From Halorhodospira halophila (GTDB lineage Bacteria; Pseudomonadota; Gammaproteobacteria; Nitrococcales; Halorhodospiraceae), in assembly GCF_016653405.1 (NCBI RefSeq), contig NZ_NHSN01000001.1, positions 62,001 through 126,000 on the forward strand: a DNA stretch of 64,000 nt. The letters are read 5' to 3'. Positions 1-8,055 of the stretch are shown here, piece after piece. Every line of letters begins with the position of its first letter. Within the stretch, counting starts at the first letter, position 1. The translations under genes and the position numbers were made by a program. The notes under the pieces were generated by a model, which was given only the letters and a program-made list of their open reading frames with translations, made no database searches and was not told the DNA's origin.

Positions 1-66
1 GAAGCCGAAAAGATCACGACGGTCCAGCAGGCCGTGGACTACATCAAGAAGCACCTGGAGGGGTAA
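1..66 (+). CDS. acpP: Acyl carrier protein, C-terminal fragment
   Basis: Frame 1 is open from the first base and ends at TAA. It encodes the last 21 residues of a protein, including TVQQAVDYIKKHLEG, which matches the last helix of bacterial acyl carrier protein. ACP carries growing acyl chains on a phosphopantetheine arm, but the serine attachment site lies before the window. The position directly upstream of fabF is the usual acpP-fabF order and supports the call. Confidence 0.88.
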   Translation, partial: EAEKITTVQQAVDYIKKHLEG

Positions 67-96
67 CCCCCACGGGCCACAGTCTGAAGGCGCAGC

Positions 97-121
97 GGGG
101 CCGGTCCGGTGGACCGGCCCC
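97..121 (+). terminator. GC-rich hairpin between acpP and fabF
   Basis: A perfect 11-bp inverted repeat (GGGGCCGGTCC / GGACCGGCCCC) with a 3-nt loop lies 30 nt after the acpP stop. No T run follows, so it is more likely a partial terminator or an mRNA-stabilising stem than a full stop. It overlaps a possible upstream GTG (109), which argues against that start for fabF. Confidence 0.55.
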
Positions 122-153
122 GATACATTCTGCGCCCCGAAGGGCACAAGGGT

Positions 154-1398
154 ATGGATGATCGAGCCGTTGTCGTAACCGGGCTGGGGGTGGTCTCTCC
201 GGTCGGTCACTCCGCTGATGAAGCCTGGTCCGCGGTGACCGAGGGCCGCAGCGGGATCCGGACCATCACCGAGTTTGATACGTCCGCCTACGCGGTCCAG
301 TTCGGCGGGACGATCGAGGGCTTCGATGTGTCCCAGTATCTGCCGCGCAAAGAAGCACGGCGGATGGACCCGTTCATCCACTATGCCTTCGGCGCCTGTG
401 CCGAAGCCCTGGAGTCGAGCGGCCTGGAGATCCGCGAGGACAACGCGGACCGGATCGGGCTGTCCGTTGGCTCCGGCATCGGCGGTATCCTGGGGATCGA
501 GACGGGCCACCAGGCCCTGATGGAGGGTGGGCCACGCAAGGTCTCTCCCTTCCTGGTGCCGAGCAGCGTGATCAATATGGCGGCCGGGAACCTATCGATC
601 CACTACGGACTGCGCGGCCCCAATCTCTCAACCGTCACCGCCTGCGCGGCGGGCACCCACAACCTCGGTGTCTCCGCCCGCATGATTGCCGCCGGAGACG
701 CGGACGTCATGATCGCCGGCGGTGCGGAGAAGTGCATCACCCCGCTGGGACTGGCGGCGTTCTCGTCGGCGCGGGCGCTGTCGAGTCGCAACGATGATCC
801 CTCGACGGCCAGTCGCCCCTGGGATGTCGATCGCGATGGTTTCGTCCTGAGCGAAGGCGCGGCGGTCCTGGTGCTGGAGTCCTATGCCCATGCGCGAGCG
901 CGCGGGGCGACCATACTGGCCGAGCTGGCCGGGTTCGGCACCAGCTCGGATGCCCATCACATCACGCAGCCTGCCGAGAGCGGCGAGGGGGCGCAGCGCT
1001 GTATGGCGCGGGCCCTTGAAGACGCCGCCATGGCACCCGCGGATATCGATTACATCAACGCCCACGGTACATCGACCCAGATCGGCGACCTGGCCGAGGC
1101 GGCGGCCGTCAAGCGCCTGTTTGGCGATCGGGCCGGCGAGGTGGCCATGAGTTCCACCAAGTCGGTGACCGGGCATCTGCTCGGCGCCGCCGGCGGGCTG
1201 GAGGCGGTATTCAGCGTGTTGGCGCTGCGCGACGGGATCATTCCGCCGACCTGCAATCTCCATCACCTGGAGGCCGATTGCGCCGGTCTCGATCTGGTAC
1301 CCGGCGAGGCGCGGCAACAGCGGCTGCAGGCCGTACTCAGCAACTCCTTCGGATTCGGCGGGACGAACGCTTCCCTGATCTTTCGCAAGGCGAGCTGA
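154..1398 (+). CDS. fabF: 3-oxoacyl-ACP synthase II (KAS II)
   Basis: The 414-aa product catalyses condensation of acyl-ACP with malonyl-ACP in cytoplasmic type II fatty-acid elongation. The thiolase fold is complete. Nucleophile Cys164 is in TACAAGTHN, and the two histidines are in NAHGTST and TGHLLGA, spaced as in E. coli FabF. The ATG at 154 gives the standard N-terminus (DRAVVVTGLGVVSPVG); the GTG at 109 would start inside a stable hairpin. It follows acpP and leads into pabC-mltG-tmk-holB on the same strand, the order seen in many gammaproteobacteria. A second KAS (fabB, 16924) lies elsewhere in the window, so this is the KAS II copy. Confidence 0.96.
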   Translation: MDDRAVVVTGLGVVSPVGHSADEAWSAVTEGRSGIRTITEFDTSAYAVQFGGTIEGFDVSQYLPRKEARRMDPFIHYAFGACAEALESSGLEIREDNADRIGLSVGSGIGGILGIETGHQALMEGGPRKVSPFLVPSSVINMAAGNLSIHYGLRGPNLSTVTACAAGTHNLGVSARMIAAGDADVMIAGGAEKCITPLGLAAFSSARALSSRNDDPSTASRPWDVDRDGFVLSEGAAVLVLESYAHARARGATILAELAGFGTSSDAHHITQPAESGEGAQRCMARALEDAAMAPADIDYINAHGTSTQIGDLAEAAAVKRLFGDRAGEVAMSSTKSVTGHLLGAAGGLEAVFSVLALRDGIIPPTCNLHHLEADCAGLDLVPGEARQQRLQAVLSNSFGFGGTNASLIFRKAS

Positions 1399-1411
1399 GA
1401 AGTGGGGGCCC

Positions 1412-2278
1412 TTGAGCCGTAAGCAACTGGTCAACGGCAGAGCGGATACGGCCCTGGATGCCGAGGACCGTGGCCTGGCCTATGGCGACGGTCTGTTCGA
1501 AACCATAGCGGTGAATCGGGGGCGGCTGTGTCTATGGGACTACCATATGGACCGGCTGCTGGACGGGGCGCGGCAGCTGGGGCTCCCGGAGCCACCATTG
1601 GCGACCCTGCGAGAAGAGGCCCGCTTTCTTACCGAAAAGGTGGAGAGCGGGGTGCTCAAGGTGGTCTACACCCGGGGCAGCAGTGAAGGGCGCGGCTACC
1701 TGCCCCCGTCCCGGCCGATCCCCACCCGCATCCTGACGCTTCACAATCCGCCGGCGATCCCGCCGGAACGCTGGCAGGGGGTCGATGTCCGCCTCTGCCG
1801 GACGCGCATCAGTGCGCAGCCCCGGCTGGCCGGTATCAAGCACCTCAATCGCCTGGAGCAGGTGATGGCCCGTTCCGAGTGGCGGGATGCGGCCATCGCC
1901 GAGGGCTTGATGCTCGATGCCGACGGGCTCATCGTGGAGGGTACCGCGACCAACGTCTTCGCGGTCCGGAACCGGGTGTTGCTGACGCCGCCGCTGACCC
2001 ACTCGGGCGTGGCCGGCGTGATGCGCCGCTGGATCGTGGAGCAGGCCGAGGCGTTCGGCCTGCGGGTGGAGAAACGCGGTTTCTATCCGGGTGAATTCGC
2101 CGAGATGGACGAGGTTTTCCTGACCAACAGCCTGATCGGCCTCTGGCCGGTCCGCTCGGTGGCCGGGACCTGGGTCCCAGTCGGGAAGGTTAGTCGCGGC
2201 TATCTCGAGCAGATCGGCAGTCGCGGGCTCACGCCGCTGGTGGACCCGCCCGAGGTTGGCGGAGAAGGGCGTTGGTGA
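1412..2278 (+). CDS. pabC: Aminodeoxychorismate lyase
   Basis: The 288-aa fold-type IV PLP enzyme converts 4-amino-4-deoxychorismate to p-aminobenzoate and pyruvate for folate synthesis. The probable PLP lysine is Lys143 in GIKHLNRLEQ, and EGTATNVF is the typical phosphate-binding segment of the branched-chain aminotransferase/PabC family. Position between fabF and mltG favours PabC over D-amino-acid or branched-chain transaminases. The start is TTG at 1412, 13 nt after the fabF stop, behind a G-rich tract that can serve as ribosome-binding site. Its stop overlaps the GTG start of mltG. Confidence 0.93.
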   Translation: MSRKQLVNGRADTALDAEDRGLAYGDGLFETIAVNRGRLCLWDYHMDRLLDGARQLGLPEPPLATLREEARFLTEKVESGVLKVVYTRGSSEGRGYLPPSRPIPTRILTLHNPPAIPPERWQGVDVRLCRTRISAQPRLAGIKHLNRLEQVMARSEWRDAAIAEGLMLDADGLIVEGTATNVFAVRNRVLLTPPLTHSGVAGVMRRWIVEQAEAFGLRVEKRGFYPGEFAEMDEVFLTNSLIGLWPVRSVAGTWVPVGKVSRGYLEQIGSRGLTPLVDPPEVGGEGRW

Positions 2279-3294
2279 CGCGCGCATCCCGGCGGCGCTG
2301 GTGGATCCTCGCCCCGGTGCTTGTGCTTCTGCCGATCGTCGGCGGCGGCTGGCTGTTCTACGAGCTCGACCAGCGCCCTATGGCCGTTAGTGATCCGCCC
2401 GAGACCCTAGAGGTTCCGCGGGGCAGTTCGCTGCACGCCCTGGGGCGGGAACTGGAGGCGAGGGGCTGGATCTCCGGGGCGACGCGATTCGGGCTGCGGA
2501 TCTACGGGCGCCTGACCGGTATCTCCGCTGAGCTCAAAGCGGGCGAGTACGCGGTGGAGCAGGGCATGACCGTCCGTCAGCTCCTGGCGCGGGTGCGCGC
2601 CGGCCGGGTCAAGCTCCACCCGCTCACCGTGGTCGAGGGTTGGACGTTTGCACGCCTGCGCGAGGCCCTGGGCCGACACGATGCTGTAGAGCAGACGCTG
2701 GAGGGTATCCCCGATCATGAGATCATGGAGGAACTCGGCCTCGGGGAGCGACACCCCGAGGGGATGTTCTTCCCCACTACTTACCATTTCCCGCGCGGTA
2801 CCACGGATCGTGATCTGCTGCGCGTGGCGTTCGGGCAGATGCGTCAGGAACTGGCCCGCGTGTGGGCCGAGCGACGGCCGGAACTGCCCCTGGAAGATCC
2901 CTACGAGGTACTCACCCTCGCTTCGATCATCGAGCGCGAGACCGGCCGTGATGACGAGCGGCGGAAGGTGGCGGGGGTGTTCACGCGGCGGTTGGAGCAG
3001 GGCATGCGCCTGCAGACGGATCCAACCGTGATCTACGGCCTGGGCGAAGACTACGACGGGCGGCTGCGCCGATCCGATCTGCGCCGTGATACGCCTTACA
3101 ACACCTACACGCGCCACGGCCTGCCGCCGACCCCGATCGCCCTTCCCGGGCGGGCCTCTCTGAAAGCGGCTGTCGACCCGAAGCCGGGCAGTGCGCTCTA
3201 TTTCGTCTCCCGCGGCGACGGCAGCCACCATTTCTCGGACACGCTGGACGAGCACAACGAGGCCGTCCGACGCTACATCCTGGAGGAGGAGTGA
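2275..3294 (+). CDS. mltG: Endolytic murein transglycosylase
   Basis: This is a YceG/MltG family protein of about 339 aa. One N-terminal membrane helix (residues about 9-30) anchors it in the inner membrane with the catalytic domain in the periplasm, where the family cleaves nascent glycan strands. The catalytic Glu lies in TLASIIERETG (about residue 220). Family motifs TYHFPRGT, LQTDPTVIYG, PYNTY and PPTPI are all present. The GTG at 2275 overlaps the pabC stop (GTGA); a TTG one codon earlier is an alternative. The stop in turn overlaps the tmk GTG, so pabC, mltG and tmk are probably translationally coupled. Confidence 0.94.
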   Translation: MTRASRRRWWILAPVLVLLPIVGGGWLFYELDQRPMAVSDPPETLEVPRGSSLHALGRELEARGWISGATRFGLRIYGRLTGISAELKAGEYAVEQGMTVRQLLARVRAGRVKLHPLTVVEGWTFARLREALGRHDAVEQTLEGIPDHEIMEELGLGERHPEGMFFPTTYHFPRGTTDRDLLRVAFGQMRQELARVWAERRPELPLEDPYEVLTLASIIERETGRDDERRKVAGVFTRRLEQGMRLQTDPTVIYGLGEDYDGRLRRSDLRRDTPYNTYTRHGLPPTPIALPGRASLKAAVDPKPGSALYFVSRGDGSHHFSDTLDEHNEAVRRYILEEE

Positions 3295-3938
3295 CGGAGC
3301 GAGGCCGTTTCATCACCGTCGAAGGGCTGGAAGGGGCCGGCAAGACCACCTGTCTGCGGGCCATCGAGCAGATGCTGGAAGAGGCCGGCATCGAGCGGCC
3401 GCTGTTCACCCGCGAGCCTGGGGGCACGCCTTTCGGCGAGGCCCTGCGCGGCGCGCTCCTCGACCCGCAGTACAGCGGTCTCAGCGCAGAGGCCGAGGCG
3501 TTGACCGTCTTCGCCGCGCGGGCCGAGCACCTCGCGCAGGTCATCCATCCAGCCCTGGCCACGGGGCGCTGGGTGGTCAGCGACCGCTTTACCGACGCCA
3601 CCTACGCCTATCAGGGCGGCGGCCGCGGGCTCGGTGATGAACGGATCGCGGTACTGGAGCAGTGGGTCCACGGGGGCTTCGTGCCTGACCGGACGCTGCT
3701 GCTCGATGTGGATCCGTCGGTCGGACGCTCCCGGGTCGCCAGTCGGGGCAGCGGGGAGGATCGTTTCGAGCAGGAGCAGGACCCGTTCTTCCTTGCGGCG
3801 CGCGCCGCTTACGCCCGTCGTGCCGCAGCGGAACCAACGCGCTTCCGTTGCATTGACGCGAACCGGCCGGAAGACGACGTGGCCCGCCAGGCACGCGCCG
3901 CACTGGCCGACCTGCTCCCGGCGCGGAGTGCGTCATGA
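3291..3938 (+). CDS. tmk: Thymidylate kinase
   Basis: The 215-aa kinase phosphorylates dTMP to dTDP. The P-loop GLEGAGKTT is at residues 12-20. The DRFTDATYAYQGGGRG segment (about 100-115) is the DR[YF] nucleoside-binding motif, and SRGSGEDRFEQE is in the lid region. The GTG start overlaps the mltG stop (GTGA), and the TGA overlaps the holB ATG (ATGA). The mltG-tmk-holB order is conserved in proteobacteria. Confidence 0.96.
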   Translation: MTERGRFITVEGLEGAGKTTCLRAIEQMLEEAGIERPLFTREPGGTPFGEALRGALLDPQYSGLSAEAEALTVFAARAEHLAQVIHPALATGRWVVSDRFTDATYAYQGGGRGLGDERIAVLEQWVHGGFVPDRTLLLDVDPSVGRSRVASRGSGEDRFEQEQDPFFLAARAAYARRAAAEPTRFRCIDANRPEDDVARQARAALADLLPARSAS

Positions 3939-4990
3939 GCGAAGCACCCGAGCATCCGGACTGGGTGCCGCCGGGGCAGGGACGGGGCCAGCTCCCGCCC
4001 TGGCTGCTCCCGGAACTTGACCGGCTGCTCGCCCTGCACGACCAGGGTCGGTTGCATCACGCCCTGCTGCTGACTGGGCGAACCGGACTCGGAAAGAGGC
4101 TGCTGGCCGGCGTCCTGGCCCGGGCGCTGCTCTGTCAGGGGGGGGAGGAGGGCGGACAGCGGCCCTGCGGGGAATGCCGTGGCTGTCGTCTGACCGGTGG
4201 CGGGGCCCACCCCGATCTGCGCACCCTCAGCCCCAGCCGCGGTGGCGAGCGCGGCGAAATCGTGGTCGATAGCGTCCGCGGGCTGGTCGATTTCCTGCAT
4301 CTGAGCGCGCAGCTCAGCGGCAGCCGGGTCGCGGTGATTGTGCCGTGCGACCGGCTCAACCGCGCAGCGGCCAACAGCCTGCTCAAGACACTGGAGGAGC
4401 CGCCCGCAGGGGTGTTCCTCATCTTGGCTACCGGGCGACCGGGGCGGCTGCCACCGACCGTACGCAGCCGGTGCACGGTGCGCGGGTTGTCGCCACCGCC
4501 TTGGGGCACGGCACGGCAGTGGCTAATCGAGCGTGCCGCGGCCGGGGCTGAGCGGGCAGACAAGGCACTGGCGCTGGCCGGCGGCATGCCGCTGGCGGCC
4601 GAGCGCATCCTCCGCGAACAGGGCCTTGAGGGGTACGAGGCATTGCTCCAGCAGCTTCACCGGTTGAGTGCCGGTGGCGATCCGGTCAAAGAGGCAGAGA
4701 CCTGGGAACGGGCGCCGGAGGCGTTGGCCGACGCGGTTTCGGCGATCCTCGCGGATCTGCTGCGTCAGCGCCACGGCGCACCGGATCGCGGGCTGCTGCC
4801 CTCAACCCTGGCGCAACAGCTGATTCGGCAGGCATCGCCGGAGTCGCTGCACCAGACGTTCCTGCGCATCGGCGAGCACCGGCGCAGCCTGGAGCAACCC
4901 CTGAATGGACGTCTGGCCGCGGAGGCGATCCTCCTCGACCTGGCCGCAGCCCTGCGGCCCGTGGGTCACTCGGCCGCCAGGCAGGCCTGA
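3935..4990 (+). CDS. holB: DNA polymerase III subunit delta prime
   Basis: The 351-aa clamp-loader subunit belongs to the AAA+ fold. A P-loop-like TGRTGLGKR is at residues 48-56. Four zinc-ligand cysteines (67, 78, 81, 84; C..PCGECRGC) follow, as in E. coli delta prime. The sensor region NSLLKTLEEPP is present. The ATG overlaps the tmk stop. The 3' end overlaps the convergent aminotransferase gene by 25 bp, so no terminator fits between them. Confidence 0.93.
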   Translation: MSEAPEHPDWVPPGQGRGQLPPWLLPELDRLLALHDQGRLHHALLLTGRTGLGKRLLAGVLARALLCQGGEEGGQRPCGECRGCRLTGGGAHPDLRTLSPSRGGERGEIVVDSVRGLVDFLHLSAQLSGSRVAVIVPCDRLNRAAANSLLKTLEEPPAGVFLILATGRPGRLPPTVRSRCTVRGLSPPPWGTARQWLIERAAAGAERADKALALAGGMPLAAERILREQGLEGYEALLQQLHRLSAGGDPVKEAETWERAPEALADAVSAILADLLRQRHGAPDRGLLPSTLAQQLIRQASPESLHQTFLRIGEHRRSLEQPLNGRLAAEAILLDLAAALRPVGHSAARQA

Positions 4991-6117
4991 AGCCGCCGCC
5001 AGGCTTCCTCCAGGTCCTCGGCCGTGTTGTAGAAGTGCGCCGAGAAACGGATGCCGCCACAACGCGAGGCACAGGCAACATCGCGGGCGCGCAGAGCCGC
5101 CAGGAGGCGCTCCGGGTCGGCGCCCGGGACGCGGAAGGTGACAATACCGGCGTGGCGATCCGCTTCAGTCGGTGTCACCAGCTCGAAACCGTGGCGCCGG
5201 ACGCCTTCCATGGCCTCCCGGGCGTTCGTCAGGACGCGCCGCTCGACCTCCTTCAAGCCGACATCCTCGAGCACCGCCAGGCTCGCTTCGAGGGCGTGGC
5301 TGCCAAGCAGGTTCGGGCTACCGGGTTCCAAGCACCGGCCGGTGCCGGCGGGATCCCAGTCGGGTCGGTCGAAGGCGCCCAGATCTTCGGCCATATGCCA
5401 GCCGATCTGCCAGATCCGCAGCTCATCGCGCACCCGGGGATGGACGTACAGCCCGCCGATCCCCTCCGGGCCGAGCATCCACTTGTGTCCATCCGCGACA
5501 ATGAAATCGGCGTCCACGGCAAGCTGAAGGGCGCCCAGCGTCTGGATCGCATCGACGCAGAGCAGGACGCCGCGCTCGCGACAGGCGTTACTCAGCCGCT
5601 CCAGGTCCATGCGCAGTCCCGTGCCGTACTGGACACTGCTGATCGGAAGCAGCCGGGTGCGTGGCGTCAGGGCGTCGATGAGGGCGTCCTCCGGCGTGGC
5701 GCCGTCGCTCAGTCGCACCTGACGGACGTGGACGCCGTAGTGTCGGGCCAGGGATTGCCAGACCCAGCGATTGGAGGGGAATTCCTGGTCGTTGATGATC
5801 ACCTCGTCGCCGGGCTGCCAGGTCACCCCGTGGGCGACCATGGAGAGGCCCGCCGAGGTGTTCGGCACCAGGGCGATGTCCGACACGGCACCAGCGACAC
5901 CCATCAGTCGTGCCAGCCGGGCCCGTAGACGGTCTTCCGCCTCCAGCCAGTTGGGATAGTCCGCGGCTCCGCGATGGAGGCATTCGTCGGCAAATCGGTG
6001 GACGGCATCCCGAGTCCGCTGCGGCCAGGTGCCGACCCCGGCGTGGTTGAGATAGACCAGGTTCGGGTCGAGCGGGAACTCCGGGTGGGCCATTGCCGTT
6101 GCCTTTGTCGTTGCCAT
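4966..6117 (-). CDS. Class V PLP-dependent aminotransferase (cysteine desulfurase-like)
   Basis: The 383-aa protein has the fold-type I aminotransferase class V pattern. The N-terminus VYLNHAGVGTWP resembles isopenicillin-N epimerase and kynureninase-like members. VPNTSAGLSMVA is the PLP phosphate loop, VDAIQTLGA the pyridine-binding Asp, and Lys212 in ADGHKWMLGPEG the Schiff-base lysine. No active-site cysteine loop typical of IscS/SufS is obvious, so desulfurase activity is doubtful and the substrate is unknown. ATG at 6117 is used here; an in-frame ATG eight codons later is also possible. It is monocistronic and convergent with holB. Confidence 0.85.
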   Translation of the reverse strand: MATTKATAMAHPEFPLDPNLVYLNHAGVGTWPQRTRDAVHRFADECLHRGAADYPNWLEAEDRLRARLARLMGVAGAVSDIALVPNTSAGLSMVAHGVTWQPGDEVIINDQEFPSNRWVWQSLARHYGVHVRQVRLSDGATPEDALIDALTPRTRLLPISSVQYGTGLRMDLERLSNACRERGVLLCVDAIQTLGALQLAVDADFIVADGHKWMLGPEGIGGLYVHPRVRDELRIWQIGWHMAEDLGAFDRPDWDPAGTGRCLEPGSPNLLGSHALEASLAVLEDVGLKEVERRVLTNAREAMEGVRRHGFELVTPTEADRHAGIVTFRVPGADPERLLAALRARDVACASRCGGIRFSAHFYNTAEDLEEAWRRLQACLAAE

Positions 6118-6202
6118 CGGATCCGGGGGGCGAGTATACCGGCCCGTCGCCGGGCTGTCGGCAGGCTGGCCGCTCAGTCACCCGTGCGATCGGGGTCACC
6201 CG

Positions 6203-6260
6203 GAGAGCCGCGGAAGGTATATTATGTTAAATTATGTTAGACGCAAGCAGCGCGGCTCTC
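6203..6260. promoter_or_regulatory. Inverted repeat flanking AT-rich direct repeats
   Basis: Perfect 10-bp arms GAGAGCCGCG (6203-6212) and CGCGGCTCTC (6251-6260) enclose an unusually AT-rich island carrying two copies of ATTATGTTA (6221-6229, 6231-6239). It lies between the minus-strand cytochrome b561 end and the aminotransferase start. It may be an operator or promoter for the aminotransferase gene, or a terminator stem for the cytochrome gene. No known regulator motif was recognised. Confidence 0.4.
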
Positions 6261-6310
6261 CCGCCACGCTGCCATGGGCTTGTTTCGGCTTGTTTCCGTC
6301 TCTCTTCGCC

Positions 6311-6877
6311 TCAGCTACTCGGGCGCTTGTAACCATCGACCATACCAGCGGTCAGGTTCTGCTTCTCACGCCGACCGGAGAGCGTTACGCCGAGGATGTG
6401 CATGCCGACCAGGGCCAGCAGTGTATAAGAACTCACGATGTGCACATCCGAGATCAACTCCCCAGGCAGTTGCGCCCCGTATAGGAACCCAAGCGGACCC
6501 GCGCCGCGATCCAGCGCTGGCAGCATCATGCCTGATACGGACGCGATCACCAGTCCCAAGAGCAGGATCACTGCCATCACACCGCCCTGCGGCGGATGGC
6601 CCAAATAGCGACGGTCCTCTCCGGTGCTCATCGCACGCAGATGCGCCATCAACGCACGCGGCCCCGGCACGAAGTGCGAGAAACGCGCCTGTGGCGGCCC
6701 GACGAATCCCCAGACGATCCGCGCCAGCACGACCACGGTCAGCAAGTAACTGACCCACAGGTGGGCGGGCATCTCGCCGATCACAGCGGTAAAGAACGAG
6801 GCCGCAAACAGGAGCGTGATCAGCCAGTGACTGCCACGTACCACCGGGTCCCAGACATAGATGGTGCGCTGCTCCAT
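6311..6877 (-). CDS. Cytochrome b561 family membrane protein
   Basis: The 188-aa protein has four predicted membrane helices and the Ni,Fe-hydrogenase b-type/cytochrome b561 layout. WDPVVRGSHWLI at the N-terminus carries the first haem His. SDVHIVSSYTLLALVGMHI near the C-terminus carries two more, typical of di-haem b electron carriers that accept quinol electrons. The start at 6877 is set by GGAGG five nt upstream; the earlier ATG (6889) would place the SD inside the gene. No cytochrome c or hydrogenase subunit is adjacent, so its partner is unknown. Confidence 0.85.
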   Translation of the reverse strand: MEQRTIYVWDPVVRGSHWLITLLFAASFFTAVIGEMPAHLWVSYLLTVVVLARIVWGFVGPPQARFSHFVPGPRALMAHLRAMSTGEDRRYLGHPPQGGVMAVILLLGLVIASVSGMMLPALDRGAGPLGFLYGAQLPGELISDVHIVSSYTLLALVGMHILGVTLSGRREKQNLTAGMVDGYKRPSS

Positions 6878-7176
6878 GAGTCCTCCCATCGCTCGGATGC
6901 GCCGGCCTGCGGGCCTTTAGCCCTGGCCGGCCATTCACAGAGGTCTCCCGACCCAAACGCCGCAGCCGGGAGGCAGGGTGTGGCGAATTGTTTCAGCCAC
7001 TGCGCCCAAGCATAAAAGTACAACCTGTGTACAACAATGTCCCCGTAGACGGTTTCCCGCGGGGTCAACAAGCTAGGTGCACACCAGGTGGGACAACGAT
7101 AGCCTATGCTGTGATCCCTGACTCAGCCCTCATTAATGGAAAAAATATTCCATTGCCCTACAGGGTGTCGCTGTGC
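6878..7176. other. Non-coding stretch upstream of the cytochrome b561 gene
   Basis: About 300 bp without a credible gene, between the SDR stop and the cytochrome b start (both minus strand). It should hold the cytochrome b promoter. The only structure I see is a direct repeat GTACAAC at 7018-7024 and 7029-7035 (11-bp period, one helical turn), which also forms an imperfect dyad. It could be an activator or repressor site. An AT-rich patch near 7130-7155 could be the SDR gene's 3' end signal. Confidence 0.3.
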
Positions 7177-7950
7177 TCAGACCTGTCGGGTCTCACGCCA
7201 GCGCTGGGCGTGGTCCTCGTCGCTGATGTTCCATTCCTGCTCGATGAACTGCTTGTCGCCTGTCTCCAGCAGCGCCCACTGGACGAAGTCGGCGGCGTCC
7301 TCCGGAGTATGGAGCTGGCCGTTCTGCTTGAGCTTGATGAATCGGTCTACGGCCGGGAAGCGCTCCGGCGTCTGGGTCCGGATGTGATCCTGCATCGGGG
7401 TATCCACGACACCCGGGCGAACGGACCCCACCAGGATACCGTCCCGCCACAATTCGTCCCGGTAGACCTGATAGATCATGAACAGCGCGGCCTTGCTGGT
7501 GCAGTAGGCCCCCCACCCCATCGATGGCTTGTGTGCCGCTCCCGAGGAGATATGCAGGATACGGCTGCCCCGCTCCATGCGCGGCAACAGCCCCTGGGTG
7601 AGAAAGACCGGAGCCTCGACGTTAACGGCCATGGCCTGTCGCCAGGCCTCGAGGTCTACCTCTCTGAGCGGTCCCACCGGGTCTAGCAGACCGGCGTTGT
7701 GGACCACGGCGCGGACTCGCCACCCCTGAGCAGCATCAACAATGCGGGCGCGATCCTCCGGGTTGGCAATATCTGCACTCAACGTGCGGATGCGCTCAGG
7801 AGCGACACTGGCGGTCTCACCCAACGGCTCGGCACGCCGCCCTACCGTGAGCACTTGTGCCCCGTCCCGGGCGAGTCCGCGCACCAGGGCCCTGCCTAGG
7901 CCACTACCGCCACCGGTTACCAAGACCAGATCGTTGTCCTGCCACTTCAT
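7177..7950 (-). CDS. Short-chain dehydrogenase/reductase
   Basis: The 257-aa classical SDR has the nucleotide motif TGGGSGLGR (residues 12-20), NAG at 85-87, a catalytic Ser in HISSG (about 135) and Y149-x3-K153 (YCTSK). The cofactor is probably NADP(H), inferred from the basic residues after strand 2 (GRRAE). The substrate cannot be told from sequence. The start at 7950 is chosen from the SD (GGAG) just upstream; a further upstream ATG in frame gives a low-complexity extension. Confidence 0.88.
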   Translation of the reverse strand: MKWQDNDLVLVTGGGSGLGRALVRGLARDGAQVLTVGRRAEPLGETASVAPERIRTLSADIANPEDRARIVDAAQGWRVRAVVHNAGLLDPVGPLREVDLEAWRQAMAVNVEAPVFLTQGLLPRMERGSRILHISSGAAHKPSMGWGAYCTSKAALFMIYQVYRDELWRDGILVGSVRPGVVDTPMQDHIRTQTPERFPAVDRFIKLKQNGQLHTPEDAADFVQWALLETGDKQFIEQEWNISDEDHAQRWRETRQV

Positions 7951-8055
7951 CCTGCACTCCTTCACTCGATCCCAGCGACCCGTCCCCACCCGGGCGGGTG
8001 TGGACCGGGCCCCGCTCCGATTCAAGGAAAAAACCCAGTGTAACCAGTCAGCGCC

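Noticed and set aside
109-153. Earlier GTG start for fabF
   Set aside because: It falls in a stable hairpin, has no SD, and adds residues absent from FabF proteins.
6224-6753. Plus-strand frames over the cytochrome b561 gene and its 3' flank
   Set aside because: They start in the AT-rich regulatory patch or oppose the membrane protein gene, and show no protein-like pattern.
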